Source: Marinobacter sp. MDS2
GTDB lineage: Bacteria > Pseudomonadota > Gammaproteobacteria > Pseudomonadales > Oleiphilaceae
Length of the DNA stretch: 64,000 bases
NCBI RefSeq assembly: GCF_030718085.1
Contig: NZ_JAVAJF010000001.1
Span: forward strand, 434,001-498,000
Direction of reading: 5' to 3'
Shown: positions 50,132-60,756 of the stretch, piece by piece
Numbering within the stretch: position 1 is the stretch's first letter
Layout of the letters: each line of letters opens with the position of its first letter
Notes under the pieces: model-generated
Databases searched by the model: none
What the model was told of the DNA's origin: nothing
The model's input: the letters and a program-made list of their open reading frames with translations, nothing else
Position numbers and translations under genes: made by a program

Positions 50132-50253
50132 GGCATGACTCCCAAATTGATAAACACACGACGTAAGTGTACTTCCTTAAAGACTCGCGTTCCGATTCAA
50201 TTAACCATACTCAATACACTCCCTGTTTTCGACACATCAAAAGGACAAGCCTT

Positions 50254-51702
50254 ATGCTCCGGCGCACAAAAATCGTAGCCACCCTTGGCCCCGCCACCGA
50301 CAGCAAAGAAGCGCTGGCTGGCATTATTGCGGCCGGCGTGGACGTTACTCGCCTGAACTTTTCTCACGGCAGCGCGCAGGAACACATCGAGCGGGCCAAG
50401 CATGTCCGGGAAACCGCAGCCGCACAAGGACGCTTCGTTGCTTTGCTGGCTGATCTGCAGGGCCCGAAGCTGAGAATTGCCCGGTTCAGCAACAACAAAG
50501 TGACTCTCACACCGGGCCAAACGTTTGTTCTTGATGCCGCCATGGACAAAGATGCCGGCACCGAAGCCTCCGTCGGTATTGATTACGAAGAGCTGATCAA
50601 CGACGTCACCCCCGGCGACATTCTGGTTCTGGACGATGGCCGCATCGAAATGGAAGTCACGGCCGTAAATGACCACAGCATCACCTCGACTGTACTGATC
50701 GGCGGCCCGCTATCCAACAACAAAGGCCTGAACAAGCGTGGCGGTGGGCTTTCTGCTGACGCGCTCACCGAAAAAGACAAACAGGACATCGTTACCGCCG
50801 CAAATCTGGGAGCCGACTACGTTGCGGTTTCTTTCGTTCGCACGGCCGAAGATATGCACGTCGCCCGCCGATTGCTGAAGGAAGCGGGCTCTGATGCTGG
50901 ATTGGTCGCGAAAATCGAACGGGCAGAGCTGGCTCACGACACGGAAGCACTGGATGCGGTGATCAAAGCTTCGGATGCCGTGATGGTGGCTCGGGGCGAT
51001 TTGGCCGTCGAGATCGGTGATGCGGAATTGGTCGCCGTTCAGAAGCACATCATTGCCCGAGCCCGGGTACTCGACCGGGTGGTTATCACCGCCACCCAGA
51101 TGATGGAATCCATGATCACCAATCCGATGCCAACCCGGGCCGAAGTCTCTGACGTGGCCAACGCGGTTATGGACTACACCGATGCGGTGATGTTGTCGGC
51201 AGAAACAGCGGTCGGAGACTACCCGACCGAGGCCGTCGAAGCCATGGTGCGCATCTGTAAAGGTGCCGAACGTCACCCCTCGATGCGCCAGTCAAAACAC
51301 CGTATCAATGAAAGTATGGAAGCCGTTGACGAAGCCATTGCGCTCTCCGCGATGTACGCGGCGAACCACCTGCAAGGCGTAACGGCTATTATCTGCCTGA
51401 CAGAAACCGGCTCGACACCTCGGCTGATGTCGCGCATCAAATCGGCCTTGCCTATCTTCGCGTTCTCCCGCCATCATTCGACTCAGCATAAAGTCGCCCT
51501 GTACCGGGGGGTTCAAACGGTACCGTTCGATTCCGCCAATCACGAAAAAGAGCAGGTCAAGAATCTGGCACTGGAAGAACTGGTCAAGCGCGAATACGTC
51601 AAACAGGGCGACCTGGTGGTTATCACCAATGGCGATTTCGTGAATGCTCAAGGCGGCACCAACACCATGAAAATCGTTCAGGTAGGTACCGACATCGGCT
51701 AA
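50254..51702 (+). CDS. pyk: pyruvate kinase
   Basis: 482 aa. [17 protein letters not shown] opens the barrel, [13 protein letters not shown] binds phosphate, [12 protein letters not shown] and TATQMMESM are catalytic blocks. It converts PEP and ADP to pyruvate and ATP. Size resembles E. coli PykA. ATG 50254 follows AAGGA; a frame from 50167 adds a non-conserved leader. It sits between edd and eda on the opposite strand, so lower glycolysis and ED flux are genetically adjacent. Confidence 0.96.
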   Translation: MLRRTKIVATLGPATDSKEALAGIIAAGVDVTRLNFSHGSAQEHIERAKHVRETAAAQGRFVALLADLQGPKLRIARFSNNKVTLTPGQTFVLDAAMDKDAGTEASVGIDYEELINDVTPGDILVLDDGRIEMEVTAVNDHSITSTVLIGGPLSNNKGLNKRGGGLSADALTEKDKQDIVTAANLGADYVAVSFVRTAEDMHVARRLLKEAGSDAGLVAKIERAELAHDTEALDAVIKASDAVMVARGDLAVEIGDAELVAVQKHIIARARVLDRVVITATQMMESMITNPMPTRAEVSDVANAVMDYTDAVMLSAETAVGDYPTEAVEAMVRICKGAERHPSMRQSKHRINESMEAVDEAIALSAMYAANHLQGVTAIICLTETGSTPRLMSRIKSALPIFAFSRHHSTQHKVALYRGVQTVPFDSANHEKEQVKNLALEELVKREYVKQGDLVVITNGDFVNAQGGTNTMKIVQVGTDIG

Positions 51703-51710
51703 CCCGCCTG

Positions 51711-52370
51711 TCAGGATTGCTTTCTGGCATCCACAAGACTGGTGCGCGCGATATCGGAAATCGCCGCCCAGTCTTTCGCCGCGACTTTATCGGCCGGTGT
51801 TAACCAACTACCGCCGACCGCAGCGACATTCTCCAACTCCAGATAGTCTGCCGCCGTGTCCCGCCGAATGCCTCCCGTCGGGCAAAACTTTACCCCCGGG
51901 AACGGCCCCGCCAGTGCTTTCAGAGCCGCTACACCACCAGACACTTCAGCGGGGAAGAATTTGAAATGCCGGTAGCCGTGAATGTGGCCCATCATCAGCT
52001 CTGAAGCTGTCGAAATACCCGGCAGCAAAGGTGCTTCAGACGTTACCCCGAATTCCAGCACTGCTTCGGTAACGCCGGGCGTGATCACAAACTGGGCTCC
52101 GGCCAGCTCTACCTCGCGATATTGGCCAATACTGGTTACCGAACCGGCACCTACCAACGCATCCGGCAGCGCTTTACGAACCTCGCGAATTGCAGCCACC
52201 CCGCACTCGGTACGCAGAGTAATTTCGAGAACACCAAGTCCTCCTTCATACAGCGCCTTGCACAAAGGCACTGCATCCGACAAACGATGGATGGTGATCA
52301 CCGGTATGATCGGTGACTGGGTCAGTACCCTCTCAATTTCCAGCTTATGTTCGTTCGAGAGTTGTGGCAT
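51711..52370 (-). CDS. eda: KDPG/KHG aldolase
   Basis: 219 aa. Schiff-base Lys is in HFKFFPAEVSGG, Glu in VLEITLRT, and CPTGGI binds phosphate. It splits KDPG into pyruvate and glyceraldehyde-3-phosphate. ATG 52370 overlaps the pgl stop by one base (TGATG), so they are translationally coupled. A longer reading from 52433 lies within pgl. Confidence 0.96.
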   Translation of the reverse strand: MPQLSNEHKLEIERVLTQSPIIPVITIHRLSDAVPLCKALYEGGLGVLEITLRTECGVAAIREVRKALPDALVGAGSVTSIGQYREVELAGAQFVITPGVTEAVLEFGVTSEAPLLPGISTASELMMGHIHGYRHFKFFPAEVSGGVAALKALAGPFPGVKFCPTGGIRRDTAADYLELENVAAVGGSWLTPADKVAAKDWAAISDIARTSLVDARKQS

Positions 52371-53089
52371 CACGGGCTCCAGTAAACATGTAATCCGGCT
52401 TGCAGGAAAGCCCGAATCGGCATGGCTGACCAATCGGCCGGAGCTTCCGCGGCTCGAGCCAACGTGGCAATTTTATCTTGTCCTTTCAGGTGTAGCACTT
52501 TAAAACGAGCTTGCATCAGCACCGGCAAGGTCAGAGTGACTCGCCGGTGAGCCTGTGACAGTGGTGTCATCACCATGACCCGCTGCTGCCCACGCCGGTC
52601 CATGGCCCGGTTTAACTCGGGTGCATCAGGAAACAGCGAGGCCGTATGCCCGTCATTGCCCATGCCGAGCACCAGCACATCCACCGGATCGGTTAGTTCT
52701 GCTGCTGCGGCCTCAAGCTTCGGCAACGCCTCAACCGCTTCTTCGTCGGAATAGCGAAACAACACAAACCGGGCTTGAGCCGCTTCCGCTTGCAGCAGCT
52801 CTTTTTTCACCAAGGCGGCATTGCTGGCCGCGTCAGTTTCTGGCACCCAGCGTTCGTCGGCCAAAGCGATCAGAACCCTACCCCACTCCAACGTTTTTTT
52901 CCGCAAGGCCCGAAAAAAAGGCAGCGGCGTTGAGCCTCCGGAAACCACCAGCGTTGCCGCCGGAGCCTCAGCAAGGCGAAGACGCAGACATTCCGCGACA
53001 TGGTCCGCGAGAGTTTCGGCAAGAGTCTCTGGTGACTGAGCCGAATGTACATTAACGCCCTCTGGCAATTGCAATTCAGGCATCTTCAT
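52370..53089 (-). CDS. pgl: 6-phosphogluconolactonase
   Basis: 239 aa of the DevB/SOL Pgl type. Motifs [16 protein letters not shown] and [14 protein letters not shown] are diagnostic. It opens the lactone made by Zwf. ATG 53089 has AGGAG five bases upstream; ATG 53104 and 53083 are alternatives. It overlaps the zwf 3' end by 14 bases and the eda start by one. Confidence 0.95.
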   Translation of the reverse strand: MKMPELQLPEGVNVHSAQSPETLAETLADHVAECLRLRLAEAPAATLVVSGGSTPLPFFRALRKKTLEWGRVLIALADERWVPETDAASNAALVKKELLQAEAAQARFVLFRYSDEEAVEALPKLEAAAAELTDPVDVLVLGMGNDGHTASLFPDAPELNRAMDRRGQQRVMVMTPLSQAHRRVTLTLPVLMQARFKVLHLKGQDKIATLARAAEAPADWSAMPIRAFLQAGLHVYWSP

Positions 53090-54548
53090 ACCAACTCCTG
53101 CCATCTCTGGTGATCAGCGCAATGGATGCAACCGGTCCCCAGGTGCCCGCGGCATAGCGTTTGGGTGGCTCGCCCAGATTCCGCCAGTTCTGAATAATAT
53201 GGTCCACCCAACGCCACGCATGCTCAACTTCATCGCGCCGCACAAAGAGATACTGGCTGCCTCGCATTACTTCCCACAACAAACGTTCATAAGCATCCGG
53301 GATGCGTTCGGCACCAAAGGTTTCCGAAAACGTCAGCTCAAGCGGCCCCTGCCTCAACCGCATCCCCTTGTCTAAACCATGGTCTTTGGTGAGAATTTTC
53401 AAAGCCATGCCTTCGTCCGGTTGGAGCCGAATGATCAGTTTGTTATTGGCCAGATGCTTCTGGTCAGGGTCAAAAATGTAATGGGGAGCCGGTTTGAAGT
53501 GAATAATGATCTGGGCCATTTTCTCGGGCATGCGTTTGCCGGTTCGGATGTAAAACGGCACGCCCGACCAACGCCAATTGTCGATCTCCACTTTTAGGGC
53601 TACGAACGTTTCCGTCAGGCTGGACTTGTCGGCGCCCTCTTCTTCCAGATAACCCGGCACCACCTTGCCATGACTGGCACCGGCGGCATACTGGCCACGC
53701 ACCACGTATTGCTCCATCATCTCGGGGGATATACGTTTGAGTGCTTTCAGAATTTTCACCTTTTCGTCGCGAATACTGTCGGCCGACAAATCCGCAGGCG
53801 GGTCCATCGCAATCAAACACAGCAACTGCAGCAAATGGTTCTGGATCATATCCCGAACCTGTCCCGCTTTATCAAAATAACCCCAGCGCCCGTCGATGCC
53901 CGTGCTCTCAGCCACGGTAATCTCAACGTGGGAAATATGGTTCTGATCCCACTGGGACGCAAACAGGTTGTTGGCAAATCGCAGGGCAATCAGGTTCTGG
54001 ACCGTTTCTTTACCCAAATAGTGATCGATGCGGAAAAGCTGGCTCTCGTCATACACCTCTGCCAATGCGTCATTGATTACCTTGGATGACGCCAGATCGT
54101 GCCCGATCGGTTTTTCCACCACGACCCGAGTACGTTCCGTGCAACAACTCTGGTCTTTCAGATTCCGTGCGATCACACCATACATAGCCGGAGGCGTCGC
54201 CATGTAAACAATCAGCTGATTGTCAGCGTTACGCCAGCTGTTCAACTCGGCAAACGCTGCAGCGTCGGAAAAGTCGAGCCGCTGGTAGTCCACCCTCCCG
54301 GCAAAACGCTGCGCCAATTCCTGATCGAATTCCTCATCGACAAGCGCACCTCTGAGATTCGAGACCAACTCTGTTCTCACCGCGTCAATGCTTAAGTCGC
54401 GCCGGGCAATGGCCAGAATACGGCTGTTTGCCGCTAGCAAGCCGGCCCGTTCCAATTGATAGAGGGCGGGGAACAGCTTTTTGCGGGCCAGATTCCCCAT
54501 GGCTCCGAAAAGCATGAGATCGCAAGAGACTGGCAATGGCTCAGACAT
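53076..54548 (-). CDS. zwf: glucose-6-phosphate 1-dehydrogenase
   Basis: 490 aa. The NAD(P) motif [17 protein letters not shown] is a variant of the usual GASGDLA. The substrate motif RIDHYLGKE contains catalytic His and Lys. It is the first gene of zwf-pgl-eda and supplies NADPH. It diverges from hexR across 178 bases, the arrangement in pseudomonads where HexR represses zwf. Confidence 0.97.
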   Translation of the reverse strand: MSEPLPVSCDLMLFGAMGNLARKKLFPALYQLERAGLLAANSRILAIARRDLSIDAVRTELVSNLRGALVDEEFDQELAQRFAGRVDYQRLDFSDAAAFAELNSWRNADNQLIVYMATPPAMYGVIARNLKDQSCCTERTRVVVEKPIGHDLASSKVINDALAEVYDESQLFRIDHYLGKETVQNLIALRFANNLFASQWDQNHISHVEITVAESTGIDGRWGYFDKAGQVRDMIQNHLLQLLCLIAMDPPADLSADSIRDEKVKILKALKRISPEMMEQYVVRGQYAAGASHGKVVPGYLEEEGADKSSLTETFVALKVEIDNWRWSGVPFYIRTGKRMPEKMAQIIIHFKPAPHYIFDPDQKHLANNKLIIRLQPDEGMALKILTKDHGLDKGMRLRQGPLELTFSETFGAERIPDAYERLLWEVMRGSQYLFVRRDEVEHAWRWVDHIIQNWRNLGEPPKRYAAGTWGPVASIALITRDGRSWYEDA

Positions 54549-54676
54549 TCAACTCCCCATCCTGGTGGCAGGTTCTTGTCGTAACTTTAACTAAATAATG
54601 ACATTGCCGATCAAGGAATCCAAGGAACTGCGCGACCCATGACGTTTTTACTACTCAGATTTTCTTTCAAGGCAGG

Positions 54677-54682
54677 TATAAT
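54677..54682 (+). promoter_or_regulatory. probable -10 box of hexR
   Basis: TATAAT lies 44 bases before the hexR start. No convincing -35 is at the right distance. The zwf-hexR spacer should also hold a HexR operator, but I found no site matching the consensus I know. Confidence 0.35.
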
Positions 54683-54726
54683 GACGACTCAACCATCATT
54701 TTGCGTACAGGCAGGGAGCATTCCGT

Positions 54727-55608
54727 ATGGCAGTCAGTGCGGTCCGTAGAGAAGAGAATTTACTGGAAGAAATCCAGAACCGCCTGGAAACTCTCAACAA
54801 ATCCGAGCGCAAGGTAGCCGGTGCCATTCTCCGTGACCCTAGCGCTGCAACCCGATACAGCATTGCGGCTTTGGCTCGGGCGGCTGACGTCAGTGAACCC
54901 ACGGTTAACCGCTTTTGCCGCGGCTTTTCGGCCACTGGCTTCCCTGACTTCAAGATTCGACTGGCACAGAGCATCGCCACAGGTACCCCCTACGTGGGCG
55001 AGAATATCAAGCCCGACGACACGGCCGCTGAATATGCGGACAAGATCATGCTCAGTACCATCGCCAGCCTCGACAAAGCCCGACAAGCGCTGGACCCGGA
55101 GTCTATAGCCACGGTGGTGGATTACCTGATCCAGGCGAAACAGATCATCTTTTTCGGTATGGGTGGCTCCGCCTCGGTTGCCATGGACGCCCAGCATAAA
55201 TTTTTCCGATTTAACACACCGGTGTCCGCCTACGAAGACGCTTTGATGCAGAGAATGGTCGCAGCGGGCGCTGGCGTCGGAGATACCATCGTCGTTATCT
55301 CTTACACCGGTCGCACCCGAGAATCCGTGGAGTCGGCCGAACTGGCTAGGGGCAATGGTGCCACGGTGATCGGAATCACCAATCCGGATTCGCCTCTGGC
55401 TGAGGTGTGCACCACCGTTCTCGGGGTTACGTCCCCGGAAGATACGGAAGTTTATATGCCCATGTCTTCCCGCATCATCCACCTGACGGTGATTGACATA
55501 CTGGCTACCGGCGTCACTTTAAAACGGGGCCCTGATTTCCTCAACCACCTCAAAAAAGTGAAAGAGAGCCTTAAAGCCACGCGCTTCCCTCTTAATCCCA
55601 AGGCATAA
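54727..55608 (+). CDS. hexR: HexR, RpiR-family regulator of central carbon metabolism
   Basis: 293 aa. N-terminal HTH of the RpiR family (about 1-78, with [19 protein letters not shown]) and a C-terminal SIS sugar-phosphate domain (about 125-260, [17 protein letters not shown]). In Pseudomonas HexR senses KDPG and derepresses zwf, edd and gap. Adjacent to its expected targets. A hairpin terminator follows directly. Confidence 0.95.
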   Translation: MAVSAVRREENLLEEIQNRLETLNKSERKVAGAILRDPSAATRYSIAALARAADVSEPTVNRFCRGFSATGFPDFKIRLAQSIATGTPYVGENIKPDDTAAEYADKIMLSTIASLDKARQALDPESIATVVDYLIQAKQIIFFGMGGSASVAMDAQHKFFRFNTPVSAYEDALMQRMVAAGAGVGDTIVVISYTGRTRESVESAELARGNGATVIGITNPDSPLAEVCTTVLGVTSPEDTEVYMPMSSRIIHLTVIDILATGVTLKRGPDFLNHLKKVKESLKATRFPLNPKA

Positions 55609-55610
55609 AA

Positions 55611-55632
55611 AAAGGGTGCCGAAGCACCCTTT
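55611..55632. terminator. intrinsic terminator between hexR and ppiD
   Basis: AAAGGGTGC-CGAA-GCACCCTTT, a perfect 9-bp stem and tetraloop, with A and T runs on the two sides. Serves the convergent hexR and ppiD genes. Confidence 0.88.
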
Positions 55633-55649
55633 CTATTTGGAGCAGCGGA

Positions 55650-57497
55650 TCAATTACGCTCCACCTCCGCGGTTTCTCTCAAAAATTGCTGATAAACAGC
55701 GTATTCACGTTGACCTTGAAGTTGGGTCAGGAACTGCTGAACCTGCTGGAACTCAGCGTTCTCACGATCCACTTCCCCTTCGTTAACCGCCTCAAGCACA
55801 ACAATATGAGCTTCCGCCAAACCAACAACAGCGTCTACTGTCGATTCCTCGCCACTTGGGCGCGGCATGGTGAAGGCTTTTCTCAGTACCAGCTGGCTTA
55901 GATTATCGGCCGCACCGCGCTCTTGAGCTTCAAACTGCTTCCAGTCACCTTGCTCGACGCTGTCGCCGGATTCAATGTCTGCCACCAACTCGTTCGCCTT
56001 CGCTTGCAGAGCCTCTCTCGCGGCCATGACTTCAAGCGTTGCCTTGATGTCATCGCGAACATCCGCCAACTCAAGCTGACGGGCTTCATGATGAGTTTTG
56101 ACTCGTGCCACAATAGAGACATTGTCGCCCACGTCGATCAGCTCGGTGTTGTAGCCATCTTCCAGCACATCCGCAGAGAACAACTGGCGCACCAGCCCGG
56201 CATGATCAAACGGTGCGGCACCGCCATCACGGGTAACACCCTGCACTTCCCGTAATTCCAGCCCCAATTCGTTGGCCGGCCCCGCCAGGTCATCAGCCGC
56301 ATAGGCAGCGTCTGCCAAATCGGCACGCACTTCAACGTAACGCTCTTCCGCTTTGGCGCGAGCCAACTCGTTGCGCAGCTGCGCTTCCAGCTCTTCGAAC
56401 GCCGGTACGTCAGAACGACGAACGTCGTCCAGGCGAATCAGGTGGATACCAAAGCTGGTTTCTACCGGTTCAGAGATTTCGCCCTCTTCCATTGCAAACA
56501 ACGCTTCTTCAAAGGCTTCGTCGTAAACACCACGGCCAGCGTATCCCAAGTCACCACCATCACGGCCTGACACGGTATCAACCGAGAACTCCTTGGCAAG
56601 CTCGGCGAAGGACTCACCGGCATCCAGTCGGGACTGAATCGTCGAAACGGTTTCTTCCGCTTCGGCACCCGCCTCGATCAGGATATGGGCCGCTTTGCGT
56701 TCCTCTCGGGCGAACTGCTCGGCCCGTGATTCATACTCAGCCCGCACCTCGTCTTCGCTCACCTCAACCGCTTCCGCCAAGGTGGCCTGAGACAGCGTCA
56801 GGTAAACCGCATCCACCTTTTCCGGCTCCTGGAACTGAGCCTTGTTCTCTTCGTAATAAGTGGCAATCTCGTCATCAGTCACCACAACCTGGTCAGCCAC
56901 TTGATCTTTCGACAACGAAAGCACACGGAAATCCCGCGTCTGATTCTGTATCGCCAGCAACTGGGCGGCACTTTCTGGTGTCGCCAGTGCGGTTTGAGCG
57001 ATCGCAGCCCGTATCTGGTTGGTTACGTAGCTCTTGTGCATGCTGGCGCGGAATTCGGCAACGCCCATGCCCAGATTGCGAACGGTCGCCGCGAACCTTT
57101 CGGGACTGTACTTGCCATCTACCTGGAACTGGGGCATTTGCGTAATCAGGGCATCAATATCCGCATCCGACAGCTCAAGCCCTTGGCTTTGCGCATCCTG
57201 AGTCAGCACGGCCTCTTGAATAAGGGCTTCCAGCACATCGGTACGCAATTGGTCTTCGTCCACCAGAGAAGGGTCTGGATTTTCCATCTGCATCAGGCGC
57301 TGCTGGGTTTCCAGCTGAACGGTGCGGAGAAACTCCCGTTCGGTGATGTCGGTTCCGTTCACCGTAGCCACTTCGGGCTCACCGGTAAAACCGCCAATAA
57401 TGGCATCCATTCCCCAGATGGAAAGGGAAACAATCAAAAGGCCAACGATGACTTTGGCGATGGTACTCTGGGCGTTATCCCGAATATCTTGAAGCAT
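55650..57497 (-). CDS. ppiD: periplasmic folding chaperone PpiD
   Basis: 615 aa. N-terminal membrane anchor (about 13-35) exposes a SurA-like chaperone domain and a central parvulin domain (about 265-360, with AHILIEAG and FAELAKEFSVD). PpiD aids folding of outer-membrane proteins near the Sec translocon; its PPIase site is often degenerate. The usual order hupB-ppiD is kept, with a terminator between them. Confidence 0.94.
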   Translation of the reverse strand: MLQDIRDNAQSTIAKVIVGLLIVSLSIWGMDAIIGGFTGEPEVATVNGTDITEREFLRTVQLETQQRLMQMENPDPSLVDEDQLRTDVLEALIQEAVLTQDAQSQGLELSDADIDALITQMPQFQVDGKYSPERFAATVRNLGMGVAEFRASMHKSYVTNQIRAAIAQTALATPESAAQLLAIQNQTRDFRVLSLSKDQVADQVVVTDDEIATYYEENKAQFQEPEKVDAVYLTLSQATLAEAVEVSEDEVRAEYESRAEQFAREERKAAHILIEAGAEAEETVSTIQSRLDAGESFAELAKEFSVDTVSGRDGGDLGYAGRGVYDEAFEEALFAMEEGEISEPVETSFGIHLIRLDDVRRSDVPAFEELEAQLRNELARAKAEERYVEVRADLADAAYAADDLAGPANELGLELREVQGVTRDGGAAPFDHAGLVRQLFSADVLEDGYNTELIDVGDNVSIVARVKTHHEARQLELADVRDDIKATLEVMAAREALQAKANELVADIESGDSVEQGDWKQFEAQERGAADNLSQLVLRKAFTMPRPSGEESTVDAVVGLAEAHIVVLEAVNEGEVDRENAEFQQVQQFLTQLQGQREYAVYQQFLRETAEVERN

Positions 57498-57574
57498 GTT
57501 AGTTCTGAATCCCTGTTCAAGGTCGTGCTGGTGATTATTGTGTGAGCTGTAGCCCCGGCTGCCTTTAACGTAAA

Positions 57575-57602
57575 AAGGCGCACCCTGATCGGAATGCGCC
57601 TT
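57575..57602 (-). terminator. intrinsic terminator after hupB
   Basis: Stem AAGGCGCA (57575-57582) / TGCGCCTT (57595-57602) with a 12-base loop, followed on the minus strand by a T run. It separates hupB from ppiD. Confidence 0.8.
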
Positions 57603-57654
57603 GAATTCTTATGGCAACTCCCGCCAGCGGAGGAAGCTGCCAGAGAAAGAGCTA

Positions 57655-57927
57655 TTACTTAACAGCGTCTTTCAGGGCCTTGCCTGCTTTGAATCCAGGC
57701 ACTTTAGAGGCCGGAATCTTGATCTCAGCGCCAGTCTGCGGGTTACGGCCAGTACGAGCGGCACGCTCTTTCACAGAGAAGGTACCGAAGCCGATCAGAG
57801 TAACCTGATCGTCGTTCTTCAGAGCACCAGTGATGGTGTTCGTCATAGCATCCAGCGCACGGCCAGCTGCAGCTTTGGAAATATCTGCGGATTCTGCAAT
57901 TGCATCAATCAGTTCGGACTTGTTCAC
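57655..57927 (-). CDS. hupB: DNA-binding protein HU-beta
   Basis: 90 aa from a GTG start at 57927 ([18 protein letters not shown]), with AAGGGG upstream. [24 protein letters not shown] is the DNA-binding arm region and is the HU signature. The longer frame to 58023 does not fit HU. HU bends DNA and compacts the nucleoid. Position between lon and ppiD is standard. Confidence 0.96.
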   Translation of the reverse strand: MNKSELIDAIAESADISKAAAGRALDAMTNTITGALKNDDQVTLIGFGTFSVKERAARTGRNPQTGAEIKIPASKVPGFKAGKALKDAVK

Positions 57928-58086
57928 ACTAAACCCCTTCGATGTCAGGTTGAAGATGTTATAGGTTGGTTTGTATTTTCGCGGACGCTCACGACTATCG
58001 CATAAGCGGTCGGAGAATTCCATTCTTCACTATTATTATTCCTTGCGGCGATTAACCGATGTTTGGAATAGGCACATACTGCGCGG

Positions 58087-58137
58087 GAGCCCTTGGTATT
58101 GGCTGCTTCACGGCGAAACAGTTATACCAATGGGCTC
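58087..58137. repeat. long imperfect inverted repeat between hupB and lon
   Basis: GAGCCC-TTGGTAT (58087-58099) pairs with ATACCAA-T-GGGCTC (58124-58137), 13 bp with one bulged base and a 24-base loop. Neither flank has a T run. It could end lon transcription inefficiently, bind a protein, or be an intergenic repeat of this genus. Confidence 0.5.
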
Positions 58138-58165
58138 TCCGGCATGTCAACAACTCATCCGGTGT

Positions 58166-60583
58166 TTAATGTGTATTTATGCGCTCTACAGCATCATTGG
58201 AGTCGTCATTTCCTTTAGACGAAGCCGCTTTGTCGTCATCCTTTTCCGCTCGTGGTTCGGGTGGATAAGCCAGCGCAATGTCGAGCACTTCATCAATCCA
58301 CTTAACCGGTTTAATCTCGAGAGATTCCTTTATATTCTCCGGTATCTCTTTGAGATCACGAACATTTTCGTCAGGAATCAACACCGTTTTTATACCGCCG
58401 CGATGAGCCGCCAGAAGCTTCTCTTTCAGCCCGCCAATCGGCAGCACACGACCTCGCAGAGTGATCTCACCCGTCATCGCAACGTCCGCACGGACGGGGA
58501 TTTTAGTCAGTGAAGAAACGAGAGCTGTGCACATCCCGATACCCGCACTCGGACCGTCTTTTGGCGTTGCACCTTCCGGAACGTGCACGTGTAAGTCGTG
58601 CTTTTCATGGAAATCGTCGGCTACACCAAGCCCGGTTGCCCGGCTTCTGACCACTGTCAAAGCCGTTTGAATCGACTCTTGCATGACATCACCCAGAGAA
58701 CCGGTCTTCACAACCCGACCCTTACCCGGCGTTAACGCACACTCAATCGTCAGCAATTCGCCGCCAACCTGTGTCCAGGCCAAGCCCGTCACCTGACCAA
58801 TCTGATTATTCTCTTCAGCAAGACCGTACTTGAACTTTTTAACGCCCGAATAGTCTTCCAGCATCTCCGGCGTAATCGTTACTGACGCCTTGTCGCTGCT
58901 CTCTACGTGTTCACGCACAACCTTACGGCAGATTTTGGCGATTTCACGCTCCAACCCACGCACACCTGCTTCCCGGGTGTAATAGCGAATCAGATCCCGC
59001 AAGGTTTCTTCCGGTATTTGCAATTCGTTCTTGCGCAGGCCGTTTGCAACAATTTGCTTGGGCAACAGATATCTAAGCGCGATGTTGACCTTCTCATCCT
59101 CGGTATACCCCGGGATCCGAATGATTTCCATTCGGTCCAGTAAAGCGGGAGGTATATCCATAGAGTTCGACGTGCACACGAACATCACATCGGAGAGGTC
59201 GTAATCCACCTCGAGGTAATGGTCGTTAAAGGTGTGGTTCTGCTCCGGATCCAGTACCTCCAACAGAGCGGAAGCAGGATCACCGCGGTGGTCCATACCC
59301 ATCTTGTCGATTTCATCGAACAGGAACAGCGGGTTTTTAACGCCAACCTTCGACAATTTCTGCAGCAACTTGCCCGGCAACGCCCCGATATAGGTTTTAC
59401 GGTGACCGCGAATTTCAGCTTCGTCGCGAACGCCGCCCAACGCCATACGGGTGTATTTGCGGTTGGTGGCCTTGGCAATTGATTGACCAAGAGAAGTCTT
59501 ACCCACCCCGGGAGGCCCAACCAGGCAAAGCACTGGCCCCTTCACCTTCTTCACGCGGCTCTGAACCGCCAAATACTCGAGAATCCGCTTTTTGACCTCG
59601 TCCAGACCGTAATGATCCTTGTCCAGTATTTCACGCGCCTTTTCGAGATCGTGGCGTACCCGGCTACGTTTTTTCCAGGGTACCGCCAGCATCCAGTCGA
59701 TGTAACCGCGCACAACCGTTGCTTCGGCAGACATGGGCGACATCATCTTCAATTTATTGAGCTCGGCTTCGGTCTTCTTGCGGGCTTCTTCGGGCAGTCC
59801 GGCTTCTTCCAGTTTTTGCTCTAGCTCCTCGAAGTCGTTGTTCCCCTCACCGAGCTGGCCCATCTCTTTCTGGATAGCCTTCATTTGCTCGTTCAGGTAA
59901 TACTCACGCTGGCTACGCTCCATCTGCTTTTTGACGCGGCCACGGATACGTTTTTCAACTTCGATCAAATCCGTTTCGCTATCGAGCTTACCCAGCAGCA
60001 GATCCACCCGCTTGCGCACATCCAGTGCTTCAAGAAGCTCCTGCTTTTCCGGAATTTGCATATCAAGATGGGCCGCCATGGTATCCACCAAGCGATCGAT
60101 CTCGTTAATGCCGGTAAGGGAATTAGAGACTTCCGACGGAACCTTTTTGGAGAGTTTTACATACTTTTCAAACTCTTCCTGAAGGGTTTTGATCAATACG
60201 CCCTGCTCACGCTCTGGCAACTGATCTTCGTCCATCAACACGGCGCCGGCAGTGAGATAGTCACCTTCTTCAATACCGGAAATACTGGCACGGGCATTAC
60301 CTTCTACCAGTACCTTTACGGTGCCGTCTGGCAACCTCAGCATCTGCAACACGGTAGCCAAAGTACCCATATCAAACACATCGGCGGCGCCTGGCTCGTC
60401 TGTGGCTGCATCTTTCTGCGCAACCAGCAAAATCTCTTTGCTACCCTCCATCGCGGCTTCGAGTGCCTGAATGGACTTCTCGCGTCCTACAAACAGTGGC
60501 ACCACCATGTGCGGAAACACCACCACATCGCGAAGCGGAAGCAGCGGGTATTCTTGCACGGTTTCTTCGGATATAAGGGTCAT
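58166..60583 (-). CDS. lon: ATP-dependent protease Lon
   Basis: 805 aa. LAN substrate domain (1-200), AAA+ with Walker A GPPGVGKT and Walker [10 protein letters not shown], then a protease domain with catalytic Ser679 in KDGPSAGIG and Lys in [10 protein letters not shown]. It degrades damaged proteins and regulators such as unstable transcription factors. It follows clpX after a terminator and has its own promoter candidate. Confidence 0.98.
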   Translation of the reverse strand: MTLISEETVQEYPLLPLRDVVVFPHMVVPLFVGREKSIQALEAAMEGSKEILLVAQKDAATDEPGAADVFDMGTLATVLQMLRLPDGTVKVLVEGNARASISGIEEGDYLTAGAVLMDEDQLPEREQGVLIKTLQEEFEKYVKLSKKVPSEVSNSLTGINEIDRLVDTMAAHLDMQIPEKQELLEALDVRKRVDLLLGKLDSETDLIEVEKRIRGRVKKQMERSQREYYLNEQMKAIQKEMGQLGEGNNDFEELEQKLEEAGLPEEARKKTEAELNKLKMMSPMSAEATVVRGYIDWMLAVPWKKRSRVRHDLEKAREILDKDHYGLDEVKKRILEYLAVQSRVKKVKGPVLCLVGPPGVGKTSLGQSIAKATNRKYTRMALGGVRDEAEIRGHRKTYIGALPGKLLQKLSKVGVKNPLFLFDEIDKMGMDHRGDPASALLEVLDPEQNHTFNDHYLEVDYDLSDVMFVCTSNSMDIPPALLDRMEIIRIPGYTEDEKVNIALRYLLPKQIVANGLRKNELQIPEETLRDLIRYYTREAGVRGLEREIAKICRKVVREHVESSDKASVTITPEMLEDYSGVKKFKYGLAEENNQIGQVTGLAWTQVGGELLTIECALTPGKGRVVKTGSLGDVMQESIQTALTVVRSRATGLGVADDFHEKHDLHVHVPEGATPKDGPSAGIGMCTALVSSLTKIPVRADVAMTGEITLRGRVLPIGGLKEKLLAAHRGGIKTVLIPDENVRDLKEIPENIKESLEIKPVKWIDEVLDIALAYPPEPRAEKDDDKAASSKGNDDSNDAVERINTH

Positions 60584-60623
60584 AGAGAATCCTCTGAAAA
60601 CATTTTATTCAGCATACCACCCA

Positions 60624-60651
60624 TCATTGGGGCGCAGACTAAAATTGCAAT
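60624..60651 (-). promoter_or_regulatory. candidate sigma-32 heat-shock promoter of lon
   Basis: On the minus strand ATTGCAA (5 of 7 to CTTGAAA) is followed after 12 bases by CCCCAATGA (close to CCCCATNTA). It lies about 40 bases before the lon start and after the clpX terminator. lon is a classic sigma-32 target. Confidence 0.45.
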
Positions 60652-60698
60652 CTTTTTACGGGGCAAAATTCTTGGCGGGTACTTTATCAGCAGCCATG

Positions 60699-60725
60699 AA
60701 AAAGGGGCGTTGAACGCCCCTTTTT
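60699..60725 (-). terminator. intrinsic terminator after clpX
   Basis: AAAAAGGGGCGT-TGA-ACGCCCCTTTTT, a perfect 12-bp stem and triloop; on the minus strand it ends in T residues, separating clpX from lon. Confidence 0.9.
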
Positions 60726-60756
60726 CAGGTAACCGATCTCTCGTTAGCCGAGACGA

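Noticed and set aside
50132..50253. HexR operator in the edd-pyk spacer
   Set aside because: No match to either consensus; the AAGTGTACTT-like stretch is a different, weak palindrome.
54549..54726. HexR operator in the zwf-hexR spacer
   Set aside because: I looked for TTGT-N7/8-ACAA and TGTAATTAAATTACA-like sites. Only a TGTC...GACA pair with a poor centre is present, which is too weak to call.
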